This document shows positions 18,551-27,693 of a stretch of DNA of 64,000 nt, in pieces (within the stretch, counting starts at the first letter, position 1; every line of letters starts with the position of its first letter). This DNA comes from Tenacibaculum sp. 190130A14a (GTDB lineage: Bacteria; Bacteroidota; Bacteroidia; Flavobacteriales; Flavobacteriaceae). The stretch spans positions 1,426,001 through 1,490,000 of the forward strand of contig NZ_OZ040189.1 in NCBI RefSeq assembly GCF_964048965.1. Direction: 5' to 3'. A program made the position numbers and the translations under genes. The notes beneath the pieces were generated by a model. It was not told the origin of the DNA. It saw only the letters and a program-made list of their open reading frames with translations, and did no database searches.

Positions 18551-19870
18551 TTGAAAAAGAGTTTGAACTGTAAGGTTTTGTTATTAGTACTTGTTTTTAT
18601 TATTGGTTGTGCTGAGGAAAAAACAGATGTAAATTTATTAGAAAAAGATAAAAAGAACCTAGTAGAAAGCCTTGATTCTTATAAGGTGTCAGCCTATAAA
18701 TTTGGTAAAATATTGCTTAGGTCTTCCATAGAAAAGGATACCATTTCTAAGGAATTTAAATCATTTAAAGGAGATCTTGATAGAATTTTTAATAAAGCGG
18801 TAAAATATGACGTAAAGAATCCAGAAGGATTGTCTTTGTTAGATTATGTTTCTATTTATCGAGATTATAAGAGAATGGAAGATTTTATCATGGAGACAGA
18901 TGAAGATATTTTTCCAACATTAACTGATGTGTTTAATAAAACCTATGGTGATTCGATTAGTAGCCAACAAGAGTATTTAAAGGGAGGTGAGAAGATATAT
19001 GTTCAAAATATAGAACATGCAGTATTAAGTGCAATCGTGCTGTTAAGTAAAAACTTGGGTAAAGAAGTTTCACTCTATGAATGTTCACAAACACAACCAG
19101 AATTGCTTCCAAATTCAGAGATAAAAACATTGTTACAATATTTTAGAGGTTTTTTGTTTTATGAAAAAGGATTATACTATTTGTCTGAAAGTGAGATTTC
19201 AAGAAATATTGACTGGCTGAACAATAATAAAGATGTTGATTTACCTTTTACTAGAGGAGTTTTTCAATGGGGAAGTCTTTCGAATGAACAAACACATATA
19301 GGTTTTCATTCCTTGAATCATTTGTTTAGAGGATTTGATAGATTAATGATGAAAAGAGAAATAGATGAGAAAAGGGCGTTAGAGGATTTTGAGGTTTTCT
19401 TAAAAGATGTAAATAAAATAGGATTAGATAATGAAATTGTATGGTCTATTGAAACCTATTTGTTCTTAAAAAAGGAAAAGAATGAAAAGGCTATAGCAGC
19501 GTTAAGGAAGTTAAAAACAAGTGCTTTACTTTCTGAAAGTGACAAAGAAAAAATTGAGGAATCTATTGAATATTTAAAAAACAGAGAACCTGGAAAGGTG
19601 TTGAACATTGCGTATGATAAAGTTTTCTTAGGAAAAATAGCCTCTAAGTATATATATGGTATTCTTTCGAAAATTGATTGGCAAAAAGTAATGAAAGAGC
19701 ATAATATATCTCATACGGAAGAAATTTTTAAAACCGTAGAGAATTTAAAAGACTTTATGGAGAATATAGAAAAATATACGAGCGTTGAGCGTCTAAAAGA
19801 TACCAGTGAAAAAATAAAAAATAAAGGAAAAAGTCTTTTAAATAAAGTAAATAAGCTAACGGAACAATAG
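18551..19870 (+). CDS. Helical lipoprotein of unknown function (439 residues)
   Basis: No family is recognised. The TTG start is chosen because it begins a lipoprotein signal with lipobox VFIIGC (Cys20). The mature part is almost all alpha-helical and lysine/glutamate rich, with a segment around residue 215-240 containing WGSLSNEQTHIGFHSLNHL that may be a conserved patch. The C-terminal 70 residues look like coiled coil. It probably sits in the periplasmic face of a membrane. It stands alone between two terminators. Confidence 0.72.
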   Translation: MKKSLNCKVLLLVLVFIIGCAEEKTDVNLLEKDKKNLVESLDSYKVSAYKFGKILLRSSIEKDTISKEFKSFKGDLDRIFNKAVKYDVKNPEGLSLLDYVSIYRDYKRMEDFIMETDEDIFPTLTDVFNKTYGDSISSQQEYLKGGEKIYVQNIEHAVLSAIVLLSKNLGKEVSLYECSQTQPELLPNSEIKTLLQYFRGFLFYEKGLYYLSESEISRNIDWLNNNKDVDLPFTRGVFQWGSLSNEQTHIGFHSLNHLFRGFDRLMMKREIDEKRALEDFEVFLKDVNKIGLDNEIVWSIETYLFLKKEKNEKAIAALRKLKTSALLSESDKEKIEESIEYLKNREPGKVLNIAYDKVFLGKIASKYIYGILSKIDWQKVMKEHNISHTEEIFKTVENLKDFMENIEKYTSVERLKDTSEKIKNKGKSLLNKVNKLTEQ

Positions 19871-19914
19871 TGTTCGTAATAGTTGAAACAAAGGTTACAC
19901 TACACTATCTATAA

Positions 19915-19955
19915 ACAAATACCATTCAAAACTATAATTATGAATGGTATTTGTT
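19915..19955. terminator. Bidirectional hairpin terminator between convergent genes
   Basis: A 14-bp perfect stem (ACAAATACCATTCA / TGAATGGTATTTGT) with a 12-base loop lies between the lipoprotein gene and the convergent aminopeptidase gene. T-rich sequence follows on the plus strand. Confidence 0.78.
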
Positions 19956-19956
19956 T

Positions 19957-21741
19957 TTATAAAGCTTTACATTTTTGAGCTAGCCATTGTTTTTCATCTT
20001 CATTTAGCAAGGGAGACAGTTTGTCTAGAACTGTTTGATGATATTCGTTCAACCATCTTTTTTCATCAATAGTTAATGTTTCAATAGCTAATAATTCAGT
20101 GTCAATATAACAAAGTGTCAAAGGCTCAAATCCTAAAAAAGTTCCGAACTCAGTTTGATTAACTTCTTTTGAAACGACAATATTTTCGGTTCTAATTCCA
20201 AATTCATTAGTTACATAGCAACCTGGTTCAATCGTGGTCAATTGATTAGCAAGATGAGGAGTGGTACCACGAGCAGTTGTAGCTCCTGTAGCAAAGCCTT
20301 GTGCAGGTTCATGAACCATTCCAAAACAGCCAATTCCATGACCAGTACCATGTGGATAGTTTAATCCATTTTTCCATAGGTGTACACGAGCAAAAGCATC
20401 AATTTGCGCTCCAGTAGTGCCTAATGGAAATTGTAACTGTTCTAGTTCGATATAGCCTTTTAAAACACCAGTATAAGCTGTCTTTATTTTTTCAGAAGGA
20501 GTGCCTCCTAACCAAATGGTTCTTGTAATATCGGTAGTTCCATCTTTATATTGTGCTCCGCTGTCTACTAAAAGAATTCCTTCATTTTTTACCATGGCAG
20601 ACCCCTCTTCAGGAGCAGTATAATGAATGATGGCTCCATTACCCTGATATCCTACAATAGCGGCAAATGATTCGCCTGTATAATACTCTTGTTGTTGTCT
20701 GAAACTATCTAGTTTTCTACCAATTTCATATTCTGAAATAGCACGTTTTTCAAGTTCTTTTTCTAACCATATAAAGAACTTTGTGAGTGCTACTCCGTCT
20801 TTAAGCATACAATTTTTAGTTCCTAATATTTCTACTTCGTTTTTAATGGCTTTTAGTTCTTTAACTAAAGAGTTTTTATAAATAAGTTGACCATTAATCC
20901 CATTGAAGCATGCATAGTTTAAACTAGAAGCATCCGTGAGAACCACTTTATTTTGAGTAATTTCTGGAAGTAATGTTGCTATGGTGTCATAATCTTTGAT
21001 CGTAATGTTTAGTTTTTCAAAAATGGTTATCGCATTTTGTGAAAAACGATTGGTATTACAAAATAAGATAGTGTTGGTTTTTCCTACAAAAGCATATGCG
21101 GTTACTAAAGGTGTAAAATCAACATCTCTAGAACGAATATTGAATAACCAAGCAACTTCATCTAAAGAAGAGAATAGATAGTAATCAGCATTTTGCTTTT
21201 CAATCTCTTCTTGAACTTTTGTCAATTTAGAAGCAGTTGTTTCTCCAGAAAATTCTAAAGGATGAATGTCTACAGTAAAATTTGGGAGACTAGGTCGGTC
21301 GGTCCAAATTTCTTTGGCAAAATGAGGTTCGTTTTGCAATGCAATGTGTTTCTCCTTTGTATGACTCAATATATAATCAATTTGAGCTTTTGAAAATTGA
21401 CGATAGTCTACACCAATTACTGATTTTTCTTCAAGTAAATCACATAACCAAGCAACATGTTCAGGAGCGTGAGGTATAGATTGTTTACAAAGAGTTACTT
21501 CAGAGTTAGCACACTCATCTTCAAATTGTAAAAAATAACGAGAATCTGTCCACAGACCTGCTATTTTTTGAGTAACTACTAAAGTTCCAGCCGATCCTGT
21601 AAATCCAGAGAAATATTCTCTTAGTTTCCAATAATCAGCTACGTACTCAGATTGATGTGGGTCAGTAGAGGGTATAATAAAGGCATCTAAATTCTTAGAT
21701 GCCATATAATTTCTTAACGCTTGTAATTTTTCAGCAATCAT
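19957..21741 (-). CDS. Xaa-Pro aminopeptidase, three-domain type (M24B)
   Basis: The 594-residue protein has the long layout of eukaryote-like aminopeptidase P: two N-terminal creatinase-like domains and a C-terminal catalytic domain. Metal-site motifs are LVDSGAQYKDGTTDITR (two Asp), HGTGHGIGCFGMVHE (His), TIEPGCY (Glu) and IRTENIV (Glu). It removes an N-terminal residue preceding proline and helps finish the breakdown of proline-rich peptides. There is no signal peptide, so it is cytosolic. It is the second M24 enzyme within 8 kb. It is 19 bases downstream of the hydroxyacyl-CoA dehydrogenase gene. Confidence 0.93.
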   Translation of the reverse strand: MIAEKLQALRNYMASKNLDAFIIPSTDPHQSEYVADYWKLREYFSGFTGSAGTLVVTQKIAGLWTDSRYFLQFEDECANSEVTLCKQSIPHAPEHVAWLCDLLEEKSVIGVDYRQFSKAQIDYILSHTKEKHIALQNEPHFAKEIWTDRPSLPNFTVDIHPLEFSGETTASKLTKVQEEIEKQNADYYLFSSLDEVAWLFNIRSRDVDFTPLVTAYAFVGKTNTILFCNTNRFSQNAITIFEKLNITIKDYDTIATLLPEITQNKVVLTDASSLNYACFNGINGQLIYKNSLVKELKAIKNEVEILGTKNCMLKDGVALTKFFIWLEKELEKRAISEYEIGRKLDSFRQQQEYYTGESFAAIVGYQGNGAIIHYTAPEEGSAMVKNEGILLVDSGAQYKDGTTDITRTIWLGGTPSEKIKTAYTGVLKGYIELEQLQFPLGTTGAQIDAFARVHLWKNGLNYPHGTGHGIGCFGMVHEPAQGFATGATTARGTTPHLANQLTTIEPGCYVTNEFGIRTENIVVSKEVNQTEFGTFLGFEPLTLCYIDTELLAIETLTIDEKRWLNEYHQTVLDKLSPLLNEDEKQWLAQKCKAL

Positions 21742-21760
21742 TAAGTATGTTTTTAGTTAA

Positions 21761-22648
21761 TTATGAAAACATTTTAGCTACTTTTTCAGCTTTTCTACTT
21801 TCGCTGTAATCGTAGAATCCTTCCCCAGATTTAACTCCTAGTTTACCAGCCATTACCATATTAACTAATAATGGGCATGGGGCATATTTAGGATTCTTAA
21901 ATCCGTCGTACATTACATTTAAAATAGATAAACATACATCTAAACCAATGAAATCAGCTAATTGTAAAGGACCCATAGGGTGTGCCATTCCTAATTTCAT
22001 TACAGTGTCAATCTCAGCCACTCCTGCAACACCGTTGTATAATGTTTCAATAGATTCATTAATCATTGGCATTAAAATACGATTGGCAACAAATCCAGGG
22101 TAATCATTCACTTCAACTGGTACTTTTTTGATGTTTGCTGTTAAGTCAACAATAAAGTCATTTACTTCATCAGAAGTATTATATCCTCGAATGATTTCCA
22201 CCAATTTCATAATTGGAACCGGATTCATAAAGTGCATTCCAATTACTTTTTCTGGTCTGTTTGTAACAGCGGCAATCTGAGTAATAGAAATAGAAGAAGT
22301 GTTGGTTGCTAAGATGGTGTCTTCTGGACATACTTCATCTAATTGTTTAAATATTTTAAGTTTTAAATCAATATTCTCTGTAGCAGCTTCAACTACTAAA
22401 CTAGCATACTGAACTCCATCTTTAATAGAAGTGTAAGTGGTAATATTGTTTAAAGTATTGTTTTTATCATCTTCAGAAATTCTTTCTTTAGCTACCATTC
22501 TGTCTAAGTTTTTAGAAATAGTAGCGATCCCTCTATCTAAAGCGTCTTGTGAAATATCAATTAATTGAACATTGTATCCAAATTGAGCAAAGGTATGTGC
22601 GATACCATTTCCCATTGTACCTGCTCCAATTACAGCTATATTTTTCAT
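21761..22648 (-). CDS. 3-hydroxybutyryl-CoA dehydrogenase
   Basis: The 295-residue product has the NAD-binding motif VIGAGTMGNGIAH at its N-terminus, ATNTSSISIT and HFMNPVPIMKLVE in the middle, and the C-terminal helical domain with MAHPMGPLQLADFIGLD. It oxidises or reduces 3-hydroxyacyl-CoA in butyrate/fatty-acid or polyhydroxybutyrate metabolism. A longer reading from 22687 is possible. The start at 22648 puts the Rossmann strand at the usual position and leaves 19 bases to the upstream gene. Confidence 0.94.
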   Translation of the reverse strand: MKNIAVIGAGTMGNGIAHTFAQFGYNVQLIDISQDALDRGIATISKNLDRMVAKERISEDDKNNTLNNITTYTSIKDGVQYASLVVEAATENIDLKLKIFKQLDEVCPEDTILATNTSSISITQIAAVTNRPEKVIGMHFMNPVPIMKLVEIIRGYNTSDEVNDFIVDLTANIKKVPVEVNDYPGFVANRILMPMINESIETLYNGVAGVAEIDTVMKLGMAHPMGPLQLADFIGLDVCLSILNVMYDGFKNPKYAPCPLLVNMVMAGKLGVKSGEGFYDYSESRKAEKVAKMFS

Positions 22649-22667
22649 GTTGTTTGTTAGGTTATAT

Positions 22668-23633
22668 TTATTTGTTAAAGCAATCAATTACCATATGTGC
22701 TACACGCAATGCTTCTGTTCCTTGAGTTAACGAAACAACAGGTGTAGTATTTGTATGAATGGCGTTTGCAAAAGATTCTAGTTCGTCTAAAATTGCGTTG
22801 TTCGGAGTTACTTCTGGATTGTCGAAATAAATCTGTTTTTTAACACCTTCAGCATTTTGTAAAATCATTGCAAATTCATCTGGTTTTTCAGGAACATCTT
22901 TCATTTTTACAACTTCAGATTTTTTCTCAAGAAAATCTACAGAGATATAAGCATCTTTTTGGAAGAAACGACTCTTACGCATGTTCTTCATAGAAATTCT
23001 ACTTGAAGTTAAGTTGGCAACACATCCATTTTCAAACTCAATACGTGCATTGGCAATATCTGGAGTTTCAGAAATAACAGAGACTCCACTCGCATGAACA
23101 TTTTTTACTTTTGATTTTACAACAGATAAAATAATATCAATATCGTGTATCATTAAATCAAGTACCACAGGAACATCTGTTCCTCTTGGATTAAACTCTG
23201 CTAAACGGTGTGTTTCAATAAACATTGGTGTATTGATAACATCTTTCACAGCCATAAAAGCTGGATTGAAACGCTCAACGTGCCCCACTTGACCACGAAC
23301 ATGGTGCTGACTAGCCAAGGTTCTAATGGCTTCTGCTTCTTGAAGTGTATTGGTTATTGGCTTTTCAATAAAAATGTGTTTACCTTTTTCAATTGCTTGC
23401 TTTGCACAGTCAAAATGAGAAAGGGTAGGAGTAACAATATCAACTACATCAACAGCATCTATTAATTCTTCAATAGAATCAAACAAAGTATATCCAAATT
23501 CTTCGGCTACTTTCTTTGCGTTTTCAGTAAAAGGATCGTAAAATCCCATTAATTCATATTTTTCTGATTGCTGTAATAAACGTAGGTGTATTTTTCCTAA
23601 ATGTCCTGCTCCTAAAACTCCTGCTTTAAGCAT
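22668..23633 (-). CDS. Gfo/Idh/MocA-family oxidoreductase
   Basis: The 321-residue product has an N-terminal Rossmann fold (VLGAGHLGKIHLR), the family motif HIFIEKPIT with the catalytic-type lysine, and HDIDIILSVV, which carries the conserved acidic/His pair of the second domain. Family members oxidise or reduce sugars and related compounds with NAD(P); this substrate cannot be read from the sequence. A TATATTTG element on the minus strand at 23712-23705 may be its -7 box. It heads the group with the hydroxyacyl-CoA dehydrogenase and the aminopeptidase. Confidence 0.9.
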   Translation of the reverse strand: MLKAGVLGAGHLGKIHLRLLQQSEKYELMGFYDPFTENAKKVAEEFGYTLFDSIEELIDAVDVVDIVTPTLSHFDCAKQAIEKGKHIFIEKPITNTLQEAEAIRTLASQHHVRGQVGHVERFNPAFMAVKDVINTPMFIETHRLAEFNPRGTDVPVVLDLMIHDIDIILSVVKSKVKNVHASGVSVISETPDIANARIEFENGCVANLTSSRISMKNMRKSRFFQKDAYISVDFLEKKSEVVKMKDVPEKPDEFAMILQNAEGVKKQIYFDNPEVTPNNAILDELESFANAIHTNTTPVVSLTQGTEALRVAHMVIDCFNK

Positions 23634-23764
23634 AAATAAAAGATTATTAATTATTTAATATGAAGTAATTCTAAATGTTAAAAACAAGTAGAATACAATG
23701 CTAACAAATATACACTTTTATCCATATTTATTGCTAATTTTAGGCTGTTCAAATTTTAAAATTT

Positions 23765-24406
23765 GTGAGAGATACAACCAAACATCAAGGACTTAGAAAT
23801 CAGTTAGCTAATTTACTACAAGCAAAAGGTATTACCAATGAAAATGTATTGCAAGCAATACGAAAAATTCCGAGACACTTATTTATAGATAGTAGTTTTG
23901 AAGAACATGCTTATAAAGATAAAGCGTTTCCTATTGCAGCTGAACAAACCATTTCGCAACCATACACGGTAGCTTTTCAGTCGGAAGTTTTAGATTTGAA
24001 AGGAGGAGAGAAGGTATTGGAAATAGGAACTGGATCTGGATATCAAACGGCTGTTTTATTAGAATTAAAAGCAGAGGTTTATACTATAGAAAGACAACAT
24101 GAGTTGTTTAAAAGGACGTCTATGTTTTTACCTAAAATTGGATACAAACCAAAACGATTCATTTTCGGAGACGGATATAAAGGATTGCCAGAGCAAGCAC
24201 CTTTTGATAGAATTATAGTAACTGCTGGAGCACCTTATGTACCCAATCCTTTACTAGCACAAATAAAAATAGGAGGAATGTTGTTGATCCCTGTAGGAGA
24301 TAAAGAACAAGTAATGACTTTGTTTATTCGTAAATCACCTAAAGAATTTGAAAAACATGAGTTAGGAGATTTTAGGTTTGTACCTATGTTGAAGAAAAAG
24401 AATTAA
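23765..24406 (+). CDS. pcm: Protein-L-isoaspartate O-methyltransferase
   Basis: The 213-residue enzyme methylates L-isoaspartyl residues with S-adenosylmethionine, repairing damaged proteins. Motifs: AEQTISQPYTVA, the SAM loop VLEIGTGSGYQTAVL and DRIIVTAGAPYVPNPL. The GTG start is used because an in-frame stop lies just before it and the product begins at the usual family position. Its last 21 codons are repeated, with changes, at 26670-26732 behind the next gene. That indicates that the serpin gene was introduced at this 3' end. Confidence 0.95.
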   Translation: MRDTTKHQGLRNQLANLLQAKGITNENVLQAIRKIPRHLFIDSSFEEHAYKDKAFPIAAEQTISQPYTVAFQSEVLDLKGGEKVLEIGTGSGYQTAVLLELKAEVYTIERQHELFKRTSMFLPKIGYKPKRFIFGDGYKGLPEQAPFDRIIVTAGAPYVPNPLLAQIKIGGMLLIPVGDKEQVMTLFIRKSPKEFEKHELGDFRFVPMLKKKN

Positions 24407-24427
24407 TTTTTTGATTGTTTAATTGTT

Positions 24428-26527
24428 ATGCAAAATTATATATTATCTCTTCTAAGAATACTATATGATAAAGAAGAAAACCCAATAATTAGTCCCTATT
24501 GTCTTGAAACTGGACTTACTATTTTAAATGAAGGAACAGTTGGAAAGACGAAAGAAGAGATTTTGAGATTAATAGAGAGAGAGGATGATAACTTAGTTAG
24601 AATTTCTCAATATTATAAGGAACTTAATAAGTTGAATGAGAAGATTTCTTTTGAACTTACAAATGAAATAGTACACGCTCCTGAGTTAAGTTTAAAGAAA
24701 GCTTACCAAGAAAGGCTTGAAAATGAAATTCCATTGAAAGTAAAAAAAGAGGAGATTAATGATGTATCTGCTGTTTTTTCTATCAAAAGTTATTTTAATT
24801 TAGAGGGGTTTTGGGTTGAAAATTTTTATGAACTTTCGACCCCTGAAATGTTTACATTAACTTCAGGAGAAAGTATTGATGCACTTTATATCTGTCAGTC
24901 AAATATATATGGAGAAAATAAAACGAAATACTTCAAGGGAGAAACATATCAAGCAATACAAATTCCATTAGAAGGAGATAATATACAAGTAGAAATATAT
25001 CTTCCGAATAAATATAATGGATTAGAGGCTTTTCTGTCTTCGGTAAATAGTGATTTTTTCCGTACTCATAAGTTTGAAGAAGTGGATGCGATTAAAGTGT
25101 TACTTCCTAAGTTTAAAACCAATTCTGAATTTAATTTAAAAGATTATAAAGAAGAATTAGATATTCAAAGAGTGTTTGATGTTGATTTTGATTTTTCGAA
25201 CTTGTTTGATGATAATGAGCTTGTGTATATAACAAAAGTACAACAAGAGAATGAGTTTGAGTTGAACGAAAAAGGGATAAAAGGAAAATCAATTACGACG
25301 ATAGGTGGAGTTGCAGGAGGGTTGTTTCAACCTCAAAAATATGTTCATTTTGAAGCTTCTCATCCTTTTTTATACTTGGTCAGAGATAACGCTACCCAAG
25401 ATGCATTATTTGTTGGATTAATGAAGCATCCCTATAATGAAGGTATTCCATTGATGCTATATAACGAAAGAGAATATCTTAAATTTAAGGAGAATAAGAG
25501 TAGGATTTCAGATGTCACAAGTTTACTTGTAACATTATATGCACTATGGAAATGGGTAGAACTCTTACGAATAGAGAATAAGTTTGTAGATTGGTTTAGC
25601 TCATTGCTTTTGGATTTAATTGAAACCCCGCATGATATTGATAGGAAGGAAAAAATTGAGTTTATAGCCAATTTAGATTTGAATGATTTAGATAATATAA
25701 AGCTTGATGAAGAAACGAGAAATAGTGTAGATGAGTTGTTGAAGAAGATGTATGTGGTTAGGCATATAATCACAAGATTGATTGAGAAGTATTATGCAAT
25801 AGATTATATTGACGATAAAGGTTATGTTCTTGAGTGTTTGAGAGAATTAAAAGAAAGAAATGTACAGTTGCCTTCGTTTGATATACTGTTTAAATGTGAA
25901 AAGGAAGTTTCGAGTGTAACGATCAATGAATTAAAGGAGAGAATTAAATTACTTCAAGAGCACCCCTTGCCTGAAATTGTGTCTACTAAAGAAGAAATCA
26001 ACAGAAAACAACAACAAAAATATATTAGAGAGATTTTACCAATTACCCTAGAAATTAATGTAAGGGGGATGGTTTATTTTGGTTTAATGTCTCTTGAAAA
26101 GATTATTGAAAAATATCAATATACAATTGATGAATTGTTGCTTTGGAGGAAGGAGATTAGGACTTTAATATCATCAGAACTTGAAAATGAAAAATTAATA
26201 GAAAGAATTGGAAAATTACAAATAGGTGGTTTAGATGAGCAGACAGGTTGTTATGCATCAAGTGAATTTATCACTGAAGAAGTTCATAAGAATATAATAG
26301 AAGAATATATCGAGGTAGGGAAAATTCTTGAACTAGTTAGCTCTTTATTTTTCGCAATTGAAATATTGAATAATACTTCTTCGTTATTAGTGGATATTGG
26401 TTATTACTTTGAATGTATTTTTAAAGAATTAGTGAGTCATGATATTGATTTGAGTTTTTTTGAAAACTTTAAGAAGTATAAGATAACTAAAGGGGATGTC
26501 ATTGGAGATCCAATAAAAATAAGCTAA
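24428..26527 (+). CDS. Serpin-like protein fused to a C-terminal helical domain of unknown function (699 residues)
   Basis: Residues 1-335 are a serpin domain: NPIISPYCLETGLTILNEG (18-36; compare serpin ISPxSIxxALAML), YFNLEGFW (122-129), the LP strand at 191-193, VLLPKFK (224-230), a hinge at about 280-292 and FEASHPFLYLVRD (308-320), the serpin signature. The usual helix F block between residues 110 and 117 is missing, about 35 residues short. At the hinge, Glu281-Lys-Gly283 matches P17-P15, but P14 is Ile284 and P13 and P11 are Lys. Inhibitory action is therefore uncertain. Residues 345-699 are predicted all-helical and not recognised. There is no signal peptide, so it is cytosolic. It is followed by a hairpin and by a duplicate pcm 3' end. 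Confidence 0.85.
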   Translation: MQNYILSLLRILYDKEENPIISPYCLETGLTILNEGTVGKTKEEILRLIEREDDNLVRISQYYKELNKLNEKISFELTNEIVHAPELSLKKAYQERLENEIPLKVKKEEINDVSAVFSIKSYFNLEGFWVENFYELSTPEMFTLTSGESIDALYICQSNIYGENKTKYFKGETYQAIQIPLEGDNIQVEIYLPNKYNGLEAFLSSVNSDFFRTHKFEEVDAIKVLLPKFKTNSEFNLKDYKEELDIQRVFDVDFDFSNLFDDNELVYITKVQQENEFELNEKGIKGKSITTIGGVAGGLFQPQKYVHFEASHPFLYLVRDNATQDALFVGLMKHPYNEGIPLMLYNEREYLKFKENKSRISDVTSLLVTLYALWKWVELLRIENKFVDWFSSLLLDLIETPHDIDRKEKIEFIANLDLNDLDNIKLDEETRNSVDELLKKMYVVRHIITRLIEKYYAIDYIDDKGYVLECLRELKERNVQLPSFDILFKCEKEVSSVTINELKERIKLLQEHPLPEIVSTKEEINRKQQQKYIREILPITLEINVRGMVYFGLMSLEKIIEKYQYTIDELLLWRKEIRTLISSELENEKLIERIGKLQIGGLDEQTGCYASSEFITEEVHKNIIEEYIEVGKILELVSSLFFAIEILNNTSSLLVDIGYYFECIFKELVSHDIDLSFFENFKKYKITKGDVIGDPIKIS

Positions 26528-26532
26528 AAATA

Positions 26533-26598
26533 GCAATGGAGAATAGCAAAGCGGTCTAGAAGCTTTTTGCTGAGTTGCTTTTATATTTTTTATTAACA
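26533..26598 (+). terminator. Hairpin terminator of the serpin gene
   Basis: An imperfect stem (AGCAA...AGCAAAGC / GCTTTTTGCT...TTGCT) over 26533-26584 is followed by TTTTATATTTTTT. It separates the serpin gene from the pcm remnant. Confidence 0.6.
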
Positions 26599-26669
26599 AT
26601 TTAAGTGTTTTTGATATATAAATAAAATAACCATTTCTAACAAATACTTTGTTATTGAAATGACTTCAA

Positions 26670-26732
26670 GAATTTGAAAAACAAGAGTTAGGAAATTTTA
26701 AGTTTGTCCCTGTGCTTAAGAAAAAGAATTAA
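26670..26732 (+). pseudogene. Remnant of the pcm 3' end (21 codons)
   Basis: These 63 bases match the last 63 bases of pcm (24344-24406) at 56 positions. They would encode EFEKQELGNFKFVPVLKKKN followed by TAA, against EFEKHELGDFRFVPMLKKKN in intact pcm (16 of 20 identical). Weaker similarity extends upstream to about 26646, with an in-frame stop. There is no start codon, so it is not expressed as such. It overlaps the end of the convergent gene by 4 bases. It marks the right end of the inserted serpin segment. Confidence 0.88.
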
Positions 26733-27448
26733 TCATAGACTTGCTGAAAAACCTCGCTTTTTTCTTTAATCAATTGGTCAATCATTTTGGAATAAGGTAA
26801 CTTAAAATAATTGGATTTTACATAGTGTAAATCTTGATGGTTATAAGAGAAAACAGGTAAATATAATTGAACGTTTATACTATCTCGTTTTGTTAGGTCT
26901 TTTCTAGGGAAAATTTTAAAAGTATTTTTTCTTGGATGCACTACTAATAGCGGTTTGTTATAGATTAGGTCATTAATGGTATCTCCTTTTTTATTATGCT
27001 GATGATAAGCTCCCATGTAATAATATTTCAATAGATCTTTTTCTTTTAACTGATAGGAGAAACACTCAAAAGGGGTTATAGAAAATGTTCCAGCACCTGT
27101 TCCACAGTCCAATCCATAATTGTATTCATTTTGATATTTAGGAAAATCAGCTTTAAGTCTATAATGAGATGAAAATATAGAATCATTTACGGGGAAGAAA
27201 GCTTTCCAACGATATGTCCAAACGATAAAAGGTTTTATTGAGGAGTTTTTAAAGTCTATATGGAAAACCTTCCCTTTCTTAGTGACTTGTATACTTAAAG
27301 CATCTGGTTTTTTCTCAATGCCGCTAGGAGAGTATAATTTACTTATTAATGGGGAGGAATAATAACCTCGTAAAACATATAAATCAATAAGAAATAAGAC
27401 TAGTGTGAAAACAAGGAGTTTCAAGACAATTTTTAAAAGCTTTTTCAT
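26729..27448 (-). CDS. Membrane-anchored protein of unknown function (239 residues)
   Basis: No family is recognised. Residues 5-25 form one membrane helix after a lysine-rich N-terminus, which looks like an uncleaved anchor. The rest is predicted periplasmic and beta-rich, with FIVWTYRWKAFFPVNDSI and two cysteines (about residues 115 and 129). Its last bases overlap the pcm remnant. No cotranscribed neighbour is evident, since a terminator of the upstream gene lies just before it. Confidence 0.7.
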   Translation of the reverse strand: MKKLLKIVLKLLVFTLVLFLIDLYVLRGYYSSPLISKLYSPSGIEKKPDALSIQVTKKGKVFHIDFKNSSIKPFIVWTYRWKAFFPVNDSIFSSHYRLKADFPKYQNEYNYGLDCGTGAGTFSITPFECFSYQLKEKDLLKYYYMGAYHQHNKKGDTINDLIYNKPLLVVHPRKNTFKIFPRKDLTKRDSINVQLYLPVFSYNHQDLHYVKSNYFKLPYSKMIDQLIKEKSEVFQQVYD

Positions 27449-27464
27449 ACTTTAAAAATAAAAA

Positions 27465-27487
27465 AAATCCGCTTAATTAGCGGATTT
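27465..27487 (-). terminator. Intrinsic terminator of the small lipoprotein gene
   Basis: A perfect 9-bp stem (AAATCCGCT / AGCGGATTT) with a 5-base loop is followed on the minus strand by a T-run. Confidence 0.88.
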
Positions 27488-27512
27488 ATTGAATTTGAAT
27501 AAGAAAAATCAA

Positions 27513-27671
27513 CTATTCAGCATTAGCTTCAGCAACTAATACTTCCTGTTGTTGATGTTGCTTTTGTTTGGTTTGTTGGTTTTTAGCTAATCCGCATGGT
27601 GCAGTGCTTCCACATGAAGAAAACCCTACTAAACTAACTATACAAATTGCAATAAATACTACTTTTTTCAT
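27513..27671 (-). CDS. Small lipoprotein, 52 residues
   Basis: The short gene encodes a lipoprotein signal, MKKVVFIAICIVSLVGFSSC, with lipobox FSSC (Cys20). The mature tail is short and glutamine-rich and contains one further cysteine (APCG). It has its own terminator. Small lipoproteins of this kind are common in Flavobacteriia and have no known job. The signal peptide and the terminator make it a credible gene despite its size. Confidence 0.72.
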   Translation of the reverse strand: MKKVVFIAICIVSLVGFSSCGSTAPCGLAKNQQTKQKQHQQQEVLVAEANAE

Positions 27672-27693
27672 TATCTAAATCTTTTAGGAGTCG

